A stretch of 53,571 nucleotides of DNA from Nitrososphaerales archaeon (GTDB lineage: Archaea > Thermoproteota > Nitrososphaeria > Nitrososphaerales > CADDZS01): positions 1 to 53,571 of the forward strand of contig JASHPO010000030.1 in NCBI GenBank assembly GCA_030038075.1, given 5' to 3'. This document shows, in pieces, positions 15,738 through 25,125 of the stretch. Position numbers and translations under genes: made by a program. Within the stretch, counting starts at the first letter, position 1; each line of letters starts with the position of its first letter. Below the pieces are notes generated by a model. It was not told the origin of the DNA. It ran no database searches and saw nothing but the letters and a program-made list of their open reading frames with translations.

Positions 15738-16286
15738 ATGGCGCCCAAACCCAAAAAGAAATCCGCTGCGAGGAAAAAGACAACCGGTGTAAAGCCAATT
15801 CCAGCTGGTTTCAGTACGGTGACTCCGTATTTGGTGTTGAATAATGCAAGCGATGCAATTGAATTTTACAAGAAAGCTTTCGGCGCGAAAGAGTTGTCTG
15901 TAAACCGCACGCCCGACGGGAAGATAATGAACGCCGAGATCAAAATCGGCGATTCCATGGTACTGCTCTCGGACGAATTCCCTAGTGCGAGAACGAAATC
16001 GCCAGTATCTCTCGGAACGAGCACTGTTACGATGCACATTTATTCAAAAGACGTGGACAAGCTTTGGGCTCAAGCTTTAGCCGCGGGGGCAATGGTCGTG
16101 ATGCCACTTGACAAACAGTTCTGGGGAGAGCGTTATGGTCAGATCGTAGATCCGTTCGGGCATCACTGGTCTCTCTCGCAGCGTATCAAGATGAGCCCGC
16201 AGGAGATGGAAGAAAAACAAAAGGCTGCGATGGCAATGTTCGGTCAAGGAGAGCACTCTGAGAGTCCTCCTATCGGCGTCGGCTGA
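15738..16286 (+). CDS. PhnB-like VOC family protein
   Basis: A 182-aa protein. A basic Lys/Ala N-terminal tail (MAPKPKKKSAARKK) precedes a PhnB/YdcN-type VOC domain: TPYLVLNNASDAIEFYKKAFGAKELSV, MNAEIKIGDSMVLLSDEF and the end motif WGERYGQIVDPFGHHWSLSQRI. PhnB-like proteins form dimers and their substrate is usually unknown. I start at the ATG at 15738, since the longer frame runs back through the divergent ABC gene. It is the first gene of an operon with the DUF72 protein (6-nt gap) and DinB. Confidence 0.85.
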   Translation: MAPKPKKKSAARKKTTGVKPIPAGFSTVTPYLVLNNASDAIEFYKKAFGAKELSVNRTPDGKIMNAEIKIGDSMVLLSDEFPSARTKSPVSLGTSTVTMHIYSKDVDKLWAQALAAGAMVVMPLDKQFWGERYGQIVDPFGHHWSLSQRIKMSPQEMEEKQKAAMAMFGQGEHSESPPIGVG

Positions 16287-16292
16287 ACTTTC

Positions 16293-17123
16293 TTGTCGGG
16301 TTCTTCGGATAAGATACACGTAGGATGTAGCGGGTGGTCCTACGAAGATTGGGTCGGGCCGTTTTATCCCAAGGATGCGAAACCAAAAGACTACCTCAGA
16401 TATTACTCGTCTGTGTTTGACTCTGTGGAAATCGATTCCTCGTTTTACAGGATCCCAAATCAGTTCATGATTTCGCAGTGGAAAAAGAATACTCCCGACG
16501 AGTTTATCTTCTGCCCTAAATTTCCAAAGAAGATAACACACGATTTCAAGCTGCAGAATGTCGGGAGCACGCTTTCGTTCTTCTACAAGACGCTCGCAGC
16601 CCTAGATAAAAAACTCGGCCCGCTCGTCGTGCAGCTTCCTCCTTCTTTCAAGTATGATAAGGGCATGCCAGTTCTGACGGATTTCGTCTCAGAACTCAAG
16701 AGTGGATTTAGGCACGCAATCGAGTTTCGCCATAAGTCCTGGTTCCGGGACGACGTATACAAATTACTCGAGAGCAAGAACGTCTCATTCTGCTGGTCGA
16801 TATCGCAGTACGTCGAGACTCCCACGAAACTAACTTCCGACTTTGTGTACACGAGAATGGTCGGGGAGCGCGACATTACAAAGTTCAACGAGATTCAGAA
16901 AGATAGGAGTGACCAGATGAAGGAGATGTCAGGGGCCGTGAAAGAAGCGGCAGGCTCTGTGGATGACGCCTTCATTTTCTTCAACAATCATTTTGCGGGG
17001 TTCGGACCCGAATCTGTGAACGAGTTCCGGCGGCTGCTTGGATTGATGGAGATGGATTTTGCGAAGATGGGTTCTCTGGAAGGTGTGCAGACCAGCTTCC
17101 AGAAGAGCCTTGCCGATTTCTAG
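16293..17123 (+). CDS. DUF72 family protein
   Basis: A 276-aa TIM-barrel-like protein of the DUF72/YecE family. The start IHVGCSGWSYEDWVGPFYPKDAKPKDYLRYYSSVFDSVEIDSSFYRIP is the family signature. FIFCPKFPKKITHD, LVVQLPPSF, IEFRHKSW and FVYTRMVG follow, ending with FIFFNNHFAGFGPESVNEF. The biochemical role is unknown. The start is TTG at 16293, 6 nt after the VOC stop, and the stop is 12 nt before dinB. Confidence 0.9.
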   Translation: MSGSSDKIHVGCSGWSYEDWVGPFYPKDAKPKDYLRYYSSVFDSVEIDSSFYRIPNQFMISQWKKNTPDEFIFCPKFPKKITHDFKLQNVGSTLSFFYKTLAALDKKLGPLVVQLPPSFKYDKGMPVLTDFVSELKSGFRHAIEFRHKSWFRDDVYKLLESKNVSFCWSISQYVETPTKLTSDFVYTRMVGERDITKFNEIQKDRSDQMKEMSGAVKEAAGSVDDAFIFFNNHFAGFGPESVNEFRRLLGLMEMDFAKMGSLEGVQTSFQKSLADF

Positions 17124-17135
17124 CGAGCAATCGGA

Positions 17136-18215
17136 ATGGCAAACAACCAGAGAATTATTTTTCATGTGGACATCGATTCATTCTATCCCTCAGTTGAAAT
17201 TAGGGAAAATCCTAGTTTCAGAGGAAAACCTGTGATAGTAGGGGCTGACCCGAAGGAAGGTAGGGGTCGCGGCGTAGTGGTGTCCTGTTCCTATGAAGCG
17301 AGGAACTTTGGAGTGCGCTCGGGCATGCCGATTTCGAGAGCATACAAGTTATGTCCAGAAGCCGTCTACATTCGTCCTGATTTCGCACTCTATGGGAAGG
17401 TATCGCGGGGTGTCATGAATATACTCCGCGGCTTTGCGGACAAGTTCGAACAGGTAAGCATTGACGAAGCGTTTCTGGACGTGAGCGAAAGAGCAACCTT
17501 TGATTCGGCCAGAGAGCTCGCGTTGCGAATAAAGCAGGAAGTAGAGGTTAGAGAGAGCCTAACATGCTCAATCGGCGTTGCCCCAAACAAATCCTCAGCG
17601 AAGATTGCTTCAGAGTTTCAAAAACCCGACGGATTGACCGTGGTTCCTCTGGAGGAGCTTAAGGGTTTTCTTTCACCGCTTCCTGCCTCAGCTATCTCCG
17701 GAATCGGGAAAAAAACGGAAGAGTTTCTGGAATCGATCGGAGTGAATACGATCGGTGACATTCAGAAGCTCTCGGGAAAGGAGCTCATGAAGTACTTTGG
17801 CAAGACCGGAGTCTGGCTCTGGGGGGTCGCAAACGGCCTCGAGGAGATCGAGGTGAAGCAGAGACCGATGAGGTCTCTGAGCGCTGAGCACACGTTCGAG
17901 AAAGACGTCTCGGACAAGAAGGTGGTACTAGAGAAACTGGATGAACTCGCTGAGAAGCTTCACAAGAGGGTTGTTTTGTCTGACGCGAAGTTTCGAGTTG
18001 TCGGTATCAAAGTAAGGTTTACTCATTTTCAGACGTTTTTGCGGGAGAACACACTACCAACCGTTACTGACAGCAAGGAGGCGATGGTTCAGGAGGCTAG
18101 GAACCTCTTTCGCGAGTTTTACAACAATCCAAAGAAAGTGAGGCTGATCGGTCTTTACGTTTCAGGCTTTGAGGAGCCCGAATCAAAAGAGAGCCTTGAA
18201 AGCTGGGTTACCTAA
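17136..18215 (+). CDS. dinB: DNA polymerase IV (Y-family, translesion)
   Basis: A 359-aa Y-family polymerase like Dpo4/Dbh. The catalytic acids are D12 (FHVDIDSFY) and D110/E111 (VSIDEAFLD). Tyr17 fits the steric gate against ribonucleotides. YEAR (53-56) is the conserved nucleotide-binding motif, and SGIGKKTEEFLESIGVNTIGDI (~188-210) is the HhH thumb. The little-finger domain follows. The C-terminus (ESLESWVT) is at most a degenerate PCNA-binding motif. It bypasses damaged bases with low fidelity. It is last in the VOC-DUF72-dinB operon, whose promoter has the 11-bp inverted repeat. Confidence 0.95.
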   Translation: MANNQRIIFHVDIDSFYPSVEIRENPSFRGKPVIVGADPKEGRGRGVVVSCSYEARNFGVRSGMPISRAYKLCPEAVYIRPDFALYGKVSRGVMNILRGFADKFEQVSIDEAFLDVSERATFDSARELALRIKQEVEVRESLTCSIGVAPNKSSAKIASEFQKPDGLTVVPLEELKGFLSPLPASAISGIGKKTEEFLESIGVNTIGDIQKLSGKELMKYFGKTGVWLWGVANGLEEIEVKQRPMRSLSAEHTFEKDVSDKKVVLEKLDELAEKLHKRVVLSDAKFRVVGIKVRFTHFQTFLRENTLPTVTDSKEAMVQEARNLFREFYNNPKKVRLIGLYVSGFEEPESKESLESWVT

Positions 18216-18287
18216 AATACTGGCCTGAAAATTATTGATAATTTGCGCCCAAAAAACTGGTATTTTCAAGTACTTTCTTAGTATTAA

Positions 18288-18297
18288 TTTATAAATG
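18288..18297 (+). promoter_or_regulatory. TATA box of the peptide-importer operon
   Basis: TTTATAAATG is centred about 26 nt before the GTG at 18318, a textbook leaderless archaeal promoter. It is the clearest one in the window. Confidence 0.65.
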
Positions 18298-18317
18298 GGA
18301 GACATCTGCCCGTAAAC

Positions 18318-20465
18318 GTGCTAAATTCTACAACTTCGAAATTGAAGAAAGGAATCAGTAGAGTCGGTCTCATTGTTATCGTCGTCGTTGTAATAGTACT
18401 AATTATCGGAGCCGGATACGCGGCTATTTCTCTAACGTCCAAGACAACTACGACGGCATCATCAACCACGAGCACTTCGTCTAGTGGTACCGGAACTGTT
18501 CCTTCGACCTTCACTTATGAAGAGACTCAAACTTACGAGTACCTTGATCCCGACGTTTCATACTTTTCGTTTGACTTCAACGTTTTGCAGAACGTGTATG
18601 AACCTCTTCTTGGGTACAGCGGAACGAGTGGTACTAATGTTATTCCGTGGTTAGCACAAAGTTATACTCTTTCCGCCAACAACAAGACAGCGACCTTTAC
18701 ACTACGAAGCGGAATAAAGTTCGCGGACGGTGAGTCGCTGAATTCTACCGATGTCTATTTCTCCTTGAACAGATTGCTCATCGAGGACTCTAGCGCACCG
18801 TCAGGACATGATTCTCAGGCATCTTGGATTGTTCAGCAGCTGGTTAGTACAAGCCTCAGTAGCGTTCTCAGCGGAGTTGCACAGTCGTACAACTCTACTT
18901 GGGTGCAGGACTGGCTAAACTTGGATTTCGTCCAGATCACGGGCACGCTGACTTTCAATCTGAACATCCAAAATCCCAACGCAGCGTTCCCCTACCTCCT
19001 CGCGGACGTATGGGCTGACATTCTTGCCCCAGACTATGTAATGTCGCATGACCTTTCGACATGGACGGCTGCGGGGTATACGCTACCGTATCCGACACTT
19101 TCCGGAAATGCAACGCAAATGATGGACCAGTACTTCATGGACGAGGCGTCAACATGCAACACAGGTGCGACTCCTGACGGGTGCGGAACAACATACTTGG
19201 ACAACTCTGCTAATGGTTCGCTGGCCGGCACAGGGCCCTACGAGATAGCCTCGGTAACAACCAGCGGAGTCCCAACCATCACGCTCACAAAGAATCCTAA
19301 CTATTGGGGTGGACCCTACAATAATATGACGGCTCACATCCCGACTATCCTGATCGAACAGGTTCCTGATGAAAATACAAGAGAGGTTAACTTAGAGTCG
19401 GCAGCTAAATCCGGAGCGGCTATGGCTATAGATGTTGAGCCGGACAGCTTCTACGATGTGGCCAACAAGGCTGACTGGCTTACCAACAACCAGATGGTCT
19501 CGATAATTCCTGGAGTGAGTCTGTACGGGCCGTACACGTACTTCTCGACTCTTTTCGATCCGTTTGACTCAAATGTTACAAACCCATTCACCGGTACTTA
19601 TTACACCTTCCAACCCTTCGCGGATCTGAGAATCAGACAGGCCTTCGCTGATGCGGTGAACATGACTAATCTGCTGGATACCGTTGCAAACGGTCTGGGA
19701 GTAGCGGCGACATCTGCTATCCCGCCTGGACTGCCTCCAACCGGTTCCTACAACTCTAGCTTATCTGCTGGTTACAGCTACAACCCGGACGAGGCTGCTG
19801 CTTTACTCCTATCTGCAATGGAGCATCCGCTCACAAGCTTTAACTTCGAGAACGGAACGGCCGCGCCTGCTGGTACGTTCAACAATTCCTTCGGTTGCAC
19901 TACGTTGTCTGCCAGCGGAACATGCACGAACCCAATCCCCCAGAACATCGTACTTTACGATGCCCAAGGTGATACAGTGGACGATGCTATCTTGACGCAG
20001 GTGCAATCAGTGATACAGAACATCAGTACTACATACAACATGGGTCTAACAGTATCGGTTTCGCTTGTCCCAGCAGGGCCGCTCGTCAGCGCCGGCCTTT
20101 CCGGTGAATACTACATGTATGCGCTCGGCTGGTTTGCGGACTATCCTTGGTCAATCGACTTCACTCAGGCGATGTACACTCCAGGCGGAGCTTACATGGC
20201 TGGCGATGGCTGGAACTTTCCGTACCTGACTGGCCTTGAAGCCCAGGCCCAGGCAGCGACGGCTGTTGGAAACCTGACAGGACTGGCCAAGGTGACAAAC
20301 TTGATGAGCGAGTTCGTGAATAAAGAAACCCTCTACCTCTGGACGCAGTATCCAATCGAGTTCACCGCAATGACCTCGAATGTAAAGGGATTCTCATTTA
20401 ATCCGGCACTTTCCACGGACACGGGCAACGTTGCCGGACCCGAGCTTTTCGCACCCCTGTACTAA
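18318..20465 (+). CDS. Dipeptide/oligopeptide ABC transporter substrate-binding protein
   Basis: A 715-aa SBP_bac_5 family protein. The N-terminal anchor helix (~16-38, VGLIVIVVVVIVLIIGAGYAA) and a Thr/Ser linker place the binding domain outside the cell. There is no lipobox Cys. Family blocks: FTYEETQTYEYLDPDV, LAQSYTLSANNKTATFTLRSGIKFADGESLNSTDVYFSLNRLL, GTGPYEIASV, LTKNPNYWGG and LRIRQAFADAVNMTNLL. The GTG at 18318 is leaderless. It is the first gene of the importer operon. An intercistronic hairpin after it could make its message more abundant than the permease message. Confidence 0.93.
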   Translation: MLNSTTSKLKKGISRVGLIVIVVVVIVLIIGAGYAAISLTSKTTTTASSTTSTSSSGTGTVPSTFTYEETQTYEYLDPDVSYFSFDFNVLQNVYEPLLGYSGTSGTNVIPWLAQSYTLSANNKTATFTLRSGIKFADGESLNSTDVYFSLNRLLIEDSSAPSGHDSQASWIVQQLVSTSLSSVLSGVAQSYNSTWVQDWLNLDFVQITGTLTFNLNIQNPNAAFPYLLADVWADILAPDYVMSHDLSTWTAAGYTLPYPTLSGNATQMMDQYFMDEASTCNTGATPDGCGTTYLDNSANGSLAGTGPYEIASVTTSGVPTITLTKNPNYWGGPYNNMTAHIPTILIEQVPDENTREVNLESAAKSGAAMAIDVEPDSFYDVANKADWLTNNQMVSIIPGVSLYGPYTYFSTLFDPFDSNVTNPFTGTYYTFQPFADLRIRQAFADAVNMTNLLDTVANGLGVAATSAIPPGLPPTGSYNSSLSAGYSYNPDEAAALLLSAMEHPLTSFNFENGTAAPAGTFNNSFGCTTLSASGTCTNPIPQNIVLYDAQGDTVDDAILTQVQSVIQNISTTYNMGLTVSVSLVPAGPLVSAGLSGEYYMYALGWFADYPWSIDFTQAMYTPGGAYMAGDGWNFPYLTGLEAQAQAATAVGNLTGLAKVTNLMSEFVNKETLYLWTQYPIEFTAMTSNVKGFSFNPALSTDTGNVAGPELFAPLY

Positions 20466-20473
20466 GAGCGAAG

Positions 20474-20507
20474 AAGATGGAGAGGGGTTTTTCCCTCCCT
20501 CTATCTT
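20474..20507 (+). terminator. Hairpin between the binding-protein and permease genes
   Basis: AAGATGGAG (20474-20482) pairs with CTCTATCTT (20499-20507), with one G-U pair. An inner AGGG/CCCT stem and a T-rich loop complete it. It lies just after the stop codon. It is probably an mRNA-stabilising or partial terminator element. Confidence 0.45.
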
Positions 20508-20598
20508 GATTTCTATCGTCAAAATTTTTCGGGACTATAATAGGTAGAGTTCTTATTTTGGAGCACTCACTTGATAGTACGGCAGTTGCAGCTGTGCA

Positions 20599-21732
20599 AT
20601 GAAGTTATACGAATACATTATTCGTAGACTGCTTTTGATGGTGTTCGTACTCTTTACCGTTAGTGTGTTGATCTTCTGGCTCGTTCGGGGCAACGTACCG
20701 CCCGCCTCTCTGGTCGCCGCCTACATTACACCCAAGATGACGGATGTCGCCAAACTGGGTGAAGCCCAGGGGCTAGGCGTTGCAACTCGTAGCTGTCCGT
20801 CGTGGACAGATTTTACCGATAGACTACCCAGCTGCATCGTGCCGCTGCAGGATCAGTACTTTAAGTGGCTTGAAAATATTCTGAAAGGGAACTTTGGATA
20901 CAGCCTTATACCCGGACTGGCTCCCGGGACCGAGACTCTTCAACTGTTCAGCGGACTGTTCCCAGTTACGGCAGAACTTGCAATCACTTCACTTGTTCTG
21001 ACGGTAATCATCGCCTTTCCACTAGGAGTGATCTCTGCAACTCACAACAACAAGTGGCCCGATCATCTGTCTAGAATTCTAGCGCTCAGCGGATATTCAG
21101 TTCCAATTTTTTGGCTCGCCTTTCTCTTGCAAATAGTCTTCGTCATTTACATCAGCATCCCAATCGGGCACGGTTTGAGCCTCAATCTGCTTCCAGGGAG
21201 CGGAGATATTGCCACGTCTTGTTTCCTTTGCTTTGCAAATCCTGGCACGGTTCATGCTTACACTGGAATGCCGATGCTTGACGGAATCCTGTCGCTCAAC
21301 TTCAAGTACTTTTGGGATGGACTCGTGGCTGTGATACTTCCGTCGATCACGCTAGCGGTTGCCACGATTGCGGCCCTGACCAGGATCTTGCGTTCGAGTA
21401 TGCTGGATTGCCTGAGGCAGGACTATGTTTTACTAGCGAGGTCGAAGGGCTTGAGGGAGCGCACTGTAATTTACAGGCACGCCCTAAAGAACGCGATCCT
21501 TCCCGCGATTACTATTACCGGGCTGATATTTGCCTTCCTCTTGGGCGGCGTCGTGGTTGTGGAAACGATTTTTACCTGGCCGGGGGTCGGCAGAGCTGCG
21601 GTCGAGGCGGCGACAGCTTTTGACGTGAACTTTCTTGAACTCTACGTCCTTGTTACAGCGCTCATAATTGTTCTCGCGAATCTGACCGTCGATGTAATGT
21701 ACGCCATTTTGGATCCAAGGATAAGATACTGA
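20599..21732 (+). CDS. Peptide ABC transporter permease, DppB-type
   Basis: A 377-aa permease with six TMs. The first opens at LLMVFVLFTVSVLIFWLVR, and the EAA loop is DYVLLARSKGLRERTVIYRHALKNAILP (~275-302). It is longer than the usual ~310 residues because of two external insertions containing Cys pairs (around 75-95 and 205-225), which might form disulfides. Its stop overlaps the next start (ATGA), showing translational coupling with DppC. Confidence 0.92.
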   Translation: MKLYEYIIRRLLLMVFVLFTVSVLIFWLVRGNVPPASLVAAYITPKMTDVAKLGEAQGLGVATRSCPSWTDFTDRLPSCIVPLQDQYFKWLENILKGNFGYSLIPGLAPGTETLQLFSGLFPVTAELAITSLVLTVIIAFPLGVISATHNNKWPDHLSRILALSGYSVPIFWLAFLLQIVFVIYISIPIGHGLSLNLLPGSGDIATSCFLCFANPGTVHAYTGMPMLDGILSLNFKYFWDGLVAVILPSITLAVATIAALTRILRSSMLDCLRQDYVLLARSKGLRERTVIYRHALKNAILPAITITGLIFAFLLGGVVVVETIFTWPGVGRAAVEAATAFDVNFLELYVLVTALIIVLANLTVDVMYAILDPRIRY

Positions 21733-22691
21733 TGACCCAGCCAGCTGAGAATACCGAGGAGAGATATGAGATCAAAAGAGCAGGAGGCAGAAGGGCCGAG
21801 CTTAAATTCAGCCTCTATCTCTTAAGAAGAAATCCGCTTGTCCTCGCGGGCTCGGTCATCTCTCTTGGATCGATAATTATTGCGCTACTATCTCACTACA
21901 TTGTAAATCCGAAGCTTGCAAATCAGATCGACTACGGATTGCAGCTATGCTGGAACAATCCTATAATCAACTGGCATCTGCTCAGCGTTTCAAGTTGCCC
22001 TGCCGAGACGGCGGTTTATCCTCTTGGAACGGATTTTTACGGCAGAAGCGTTCTCCAAATGATCATTCTTTCGATTCCGCTCGATCTAGAAATTGCATTC
22101 GCTATAGTGCTGGCCGCATTCACAATTGGGATTGTTTTTGGATCAATTGCCGCGTATGCGGGTGGAATAGTTGACGAAATAATTCTTCGCATCACTGACA
22201 TCTTCTTCGCGCTTCCGGTAATCATTCTCGCACTTGTCGTGGTTGTTTCGCTTCCGCACGGCCGTACAATTCCGGTACTAACTGGAGTCACCCTCGCGAT
22301 CTGGTGGCCGCTATATGTCAGGCTGGTGAGGTCGCAGGTTCTTGCCGAGAAGGGAAAACCATACGCTGAGGCACTAAAGGCAGTCGGTGCGAGCAGGTTC
22401 AGGATACTCTTCATGCACATAGTGCCAAACTCAATTTATCCTGCGATTGTGCAGTTGACATTGGATGTGGGAGGAGTCATCCTTACCTTTTCGACGCTGA
22501 TGTTCATCGGACTATCGCCCAGTCCCCTGCTACCCGAGCTCGGCAATTTAACAAATCAGGGGCTGGACTATGTGCGCAGAGCTCCCTGGCTCATAATTTT
22601 TCCGGGTCTCACGATATTGATCATTGCGCTCGGCTTTAATTTGCTCGGAGATGGCATTCGCGATGTTCTTGATCCAAGGCTGAGAAGATAA
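21732..22691 (+). CDS. Peptide ABC transporter permease, DppC-type
   Basis: A 319-aa permease with N-terminal cytoplasmic basic residues, a TM at ~37-56, an external loop (LGTDFYGRSVLQMIILSIPLDLEI, the typical LGTDxxGRD-like DppC motif with Asp replaced by Ser), and further TMs. The EAA loop is GKPYAEALKAVGASRFRILFMHIVPN (~205-230). It forms the heterodimeric pore with the DppB-type protein and is followed 16 nt later by the first ATPase. Confidence 0.92.
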   Translation: MTQPAENTEERYEIKRAGGRRAELKFSLYLLRRNPLVLAGSVISLGSIIIALLSHYIVNPKLANQIDYGLQLCWNNPIINWHLLSVSSCPAETAVYPLGTDFYGRSVLQMIILSIPLDLEIAFAIVLAAFTIGIVFGSIAAYAGGIVDEIILRITDIFFALPVIILALVVVVSLPHGRTIPVLTGVTLAIWWPLYVRLVRSQVLAEKGKPYAEALKAVGASRFRILFMHIVPNSIYPAIVQLTLDVGGVILTFSTLMFIGLSPSPLLPELGNLTNQGLDYVRRAPWLIIFPGLTILIIALGFNLLGDGIRDVLDPRLRR

Positions 22692-22707
22692 TTTTTCTGG
22701 AGGAGAT

Positions 22708-23844
22708 ATGTTGGAACAGCCAAAGCAAGTTGGTAAGACGGCCCTCGAAGTAAAGAACCTCAAGCTGGTCTTTAGGACTTACGCCGGGTTGGTGAAAGCA
22801 CTCGACGGAGTAGATCTCACCGTTCGGAGAGGTGAGATATTGGGGCTAGTAGGAGAGAGCGGGAGCGGGAAATCCGTAACTGCTCTCGCTATTGCTGGAT
22901 TATTGCCTGAAAATGCCCAGATCATTGAAGGAGAAGTACTTCTCGACGGTGATAACCTATTGGGCAAAGAAAAGAAGGCGTTAAGAATTGCAAGGCTCAC
23001 CGACATTGCTTTTGTATTTCAGGATCCAATGACATATCTGAATCCTGTCTTCACGATTGGGCGTCAGATCACGGAAATATTTGATGGGGATCCGAAACTC
23101 TTTCAGGATGAACTGATTAAGTCAAGGCTTGACGAAATCAAGGCGCTACAGCACAAAACGGCAGAGACAGCCATATTGGCCGAGCTGTCCCGAGAGGAAC
23201 AACGATTGCAGGAAGCAAAGCGATCAGGGAAACTTAGTCGAAAGGAGGGAAAGAGACTGTCGAGGTCAAGGGCGCTCCAGTATCTCAGTCTTGTGAAGCT
23301 GCCCGATCCTGAGCGTGTGTTCAAGATGTACCCATTCGAACTGTCCGGAGGCATGCGACAGAGAGCAATGATAGCAATGGCGCTCGCGCGAAGTCCCAGG
23401 GTCTTGCTCGCGGATGAGATAACGACCGCGCTCGACGTGACCGTCCAAGCTCAGATACTTGAGCTTTTGAAAGAGCTCAGGAACAATATACATGCAGCCG
23501 TAATAATAATCACGCATGATTTAGGCATCGTCGCGCAGACCTGCGACATGGTTGCGGTGATGTACGCGGGTAACATCGTTGAAACCGCCACGGTCGAGGA
23601 GATTTTCAGAAATCCACTTCACCCCTATACAAAGGGACTGCTCGCGGCTGTTCCAAGAATAGGAAAGACTGGGGAATCACTCGAGTCAATAAGTGGCTCG
23701 GTTCCTGATCTTATCTATCCGCCCTCGGGGTGCAGGTTTCATCCTCGCTGCCCAATGGCATTCGAACGATGCCCGCAGGTAAAGCCACCCCTCGTGGAAC
23801 CTAAGACTGGACACAAGGTAGAATGCCTCCTATATGGCGGTTAA
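22708..23844 (+). CDS. Peptide ABC transporter ATPase, DppD-type, with helical insertion
   Basis: A 378-aa ATPase, ~50 residues longer than usual. Walker A GESGSGKS (49-56), Q-loop Q105, signature LSGGMRQR (212-219), Walker B VLLADE (232-237) and H260 are intact. Between the Q-loop and the signature lies a charged, coiled-coil-like insertion (~130-175; rich in E, K, R). Four C-terminal cysteines (GCRFHPRCPMAFERC and VEC) match the 4Fe-4S site known in some DppD proteins. A strong Shine-Dalgarno, GGAGGAGAT, precedes the ATG. It overlaps the next ATPase gene by 11 bp. Confidence 0.92.
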   Translation: MLEQPKQVGKTALEVKNLKLVFRTYAGLVKALDGVDLTVRRGEILGLVGESGSGKSVTALAIAGLLPENAQIIEGEVLLDGDNLLGKEKKALRIARLTDIAFVFQDPMTYLNPVFTIGRQITEIFDGDPKLFQDELIKSRLDEIKALQHKTAETAILAELSREEQRLQEAKRSGKLSRKEGKRLSRSRALQYLSLVKLPDPERVFKMYPFELSGGMRQRAMIAMALARSPRVLLADEITTALDVTVQAQILELLKELRNNIHAAVIIITHDLGIVAQTCDMVAVMYAGNIVETATVEEIFRNPLHPYTKGLLAAVPRIGKTGESLESISGSVPDLIYPPSGCRFHPRCPMAFERCPQVKPPLVEPKTGHKVECLLYGG

Positions 23845-24898
23845 TTTCGCAACAAAAAGAGACAGCGCCTATTTGACAGAATCCACATTGCAAGCGTCCG
23901 AGAAAGGAGAATATCTCGTCGAATCACACAACGTCTTCACATGGTTTCCGATCAAGGGTGGACTTTTCAGCCGAACTATAGCCAACGTAAGGGCAGTTGA
24001 CGGCGTCTCCATCGGGGTCAGGCGTGGTGAAGTTCTGGGGCTCGTCGGGGAGTCTGGTTCTGGAAAGACCACTTTCGCACGAACAATATTGAGACTTGTG
24101 AATCCCACAAAAGGCGAGATCTTTTTCGAAGGAACGGATATCACCAAACTGAAGGGGCGAAAACTACAGCAGTTTAGAAGGCGCATGCAGATAGTCTTTC
24201 AGGACCCTTACGCTTCGCTCGATCCCCGCCAGACCGTTAGATCGACCCTCACCGAGCCGATGAAGATACACCACACAGTACAAAACAATCGGGAAGCAAA
24301 TGCGGCGGCTGAGAAACTCGTCGAATCCGTCGGCCTTAATCCTGATCACCTCGCGAGATTTCCGCACGAGTTCAGCGGCGGGCAGAGACAGAGAATCGCG
24401 GTGGCGAGGGCCCTAGCTGTAAACCCGGAATTTTTGCTTCTCGACGAGCCCACCTCGTCGCTGGACGTGTCGGTGCAGGCGCAGATTCTGAACCTGTTGA
24501 GAAAGCTGCAGAGTGACTATGAGCTGACGTACCTTTTCATTTCTCATAACCTGTCGGTGATAAGACACCTGTGTAATCGTGTTGCGGTTATGTACCTAGG
24601 GAGAGTAGTTGAGATATCGAACTCTGACGACCTCTTCAACAATCCAAAACATCCGTATACGTTTGCGCTTCTTTCAGCCGTCCCGGAGCCCGATCCGCAG
24701 ACACGATTCAAGAAGAGGGCCATTCTTCAGGGCGACGTTCCCAGTCCAATAGATATCCCCTCTGGCTGCAGGTTCAGGACTCGCTGCCCTTACGCAACGA
24801 AGAAGTGTGCGGAGGAATTTCCGCCACTTGTTGAAGTGGAACCTGGACACTGGATCGAGTGCCACTATGACATTGACTACAAGGTGGCTAAACCCTAG
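23834..24898 (+). CDS. Peptide ABC transporter ATPase, DppF-type
   Basis: A 354-aa ATPase. After an N-terminal extension, Walker A GESGSGKTT (~73-81), VFQDPYASLDPRQTV (Q-loop), FSGGQRQR signature, LLLDEPTSSLDV (Walker B) and SHNLSV (H-loop) follow in order. The Cys pattern GCRFRTRCPYATKKC plus ECHYD again suggests a C-terminal Fe-S or zinc site. It is the last gene of the importer operon and overlaps the convergent small membrane-protein gene by 4 bp. Confidence 0.93.
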   Translation: MAVNFATKRDSAYLTESTLQASEKGEYLVESHNVFTWFPIKGGLFSRTIANVRAVDGVSIGVRRGEVLGLVGESGSGKTTFARTILRLVNPTKGEIFFEGTDITKLKGRKLQQFRRRMQIVFQDPYASLDPRQTVRSTLTEPMKIHHTVQNNREANAAAEKLVESVGLNPDHLARFPHEFSGGQRQRIAVARALAVNPEFLLLDEPTSSLDVSVQAQILNLLRKLQSDYELTYLFISHNLSVIRHLCNRVAVMYLGRVVEISNSDDLFNNPKHPYTFALLSAVPEPDPQTRFKKRAILQGDVPSPIDIPSGCRFRTRCPYATKKCAEEFPPLVEVEPGHWIECHYDIDYKVAKP

Positions 24899-25119
24899 TG
24901 GGCAAATATCACGGCGAAGACTATGAGCAGCACGATTATCACTGTTATCGGCAGTAGTACCGTTTGCATCGCCGCGAGAATTAGTGCAACCCAGTCTTTC
25001 CACCCCAGTTTCACGGTAGTTTCCTTCATTGAAATATTCTTGTCCGTAGATTTTTCATCATCCTGCCAGACCCAATTGCCGTAAATGTCTCTTACCTTTC
25101 TGGCGACCAAAGCTACCAA
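24895..25119 (-). CDS. Small single-TM protein
   Basis: A 74-aa protein of unknown function. A charged N-terminal part (ARKVRDIYGNWVWQDDEKSTDKN) is followed by LGWKDWVALILAAMQTVLLPITVIIVLLIVFAVIFAH, one or two TM helices at the extreme C-terminus. The charged part would face the cytoplasm. It starts 6 nt after the stop of the upstream 133-aa gene, so they form an operon. Confidence 0.65.
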   Translation of the reverse strand: MVALVARKVRDIYGNWVWQDDEKSTDKNISMKETTVKLGWKDWVALILAAMQTVLLPITVIIVLLIVFAVIFAH

Positions 25120-25125
25120 TCCTAT

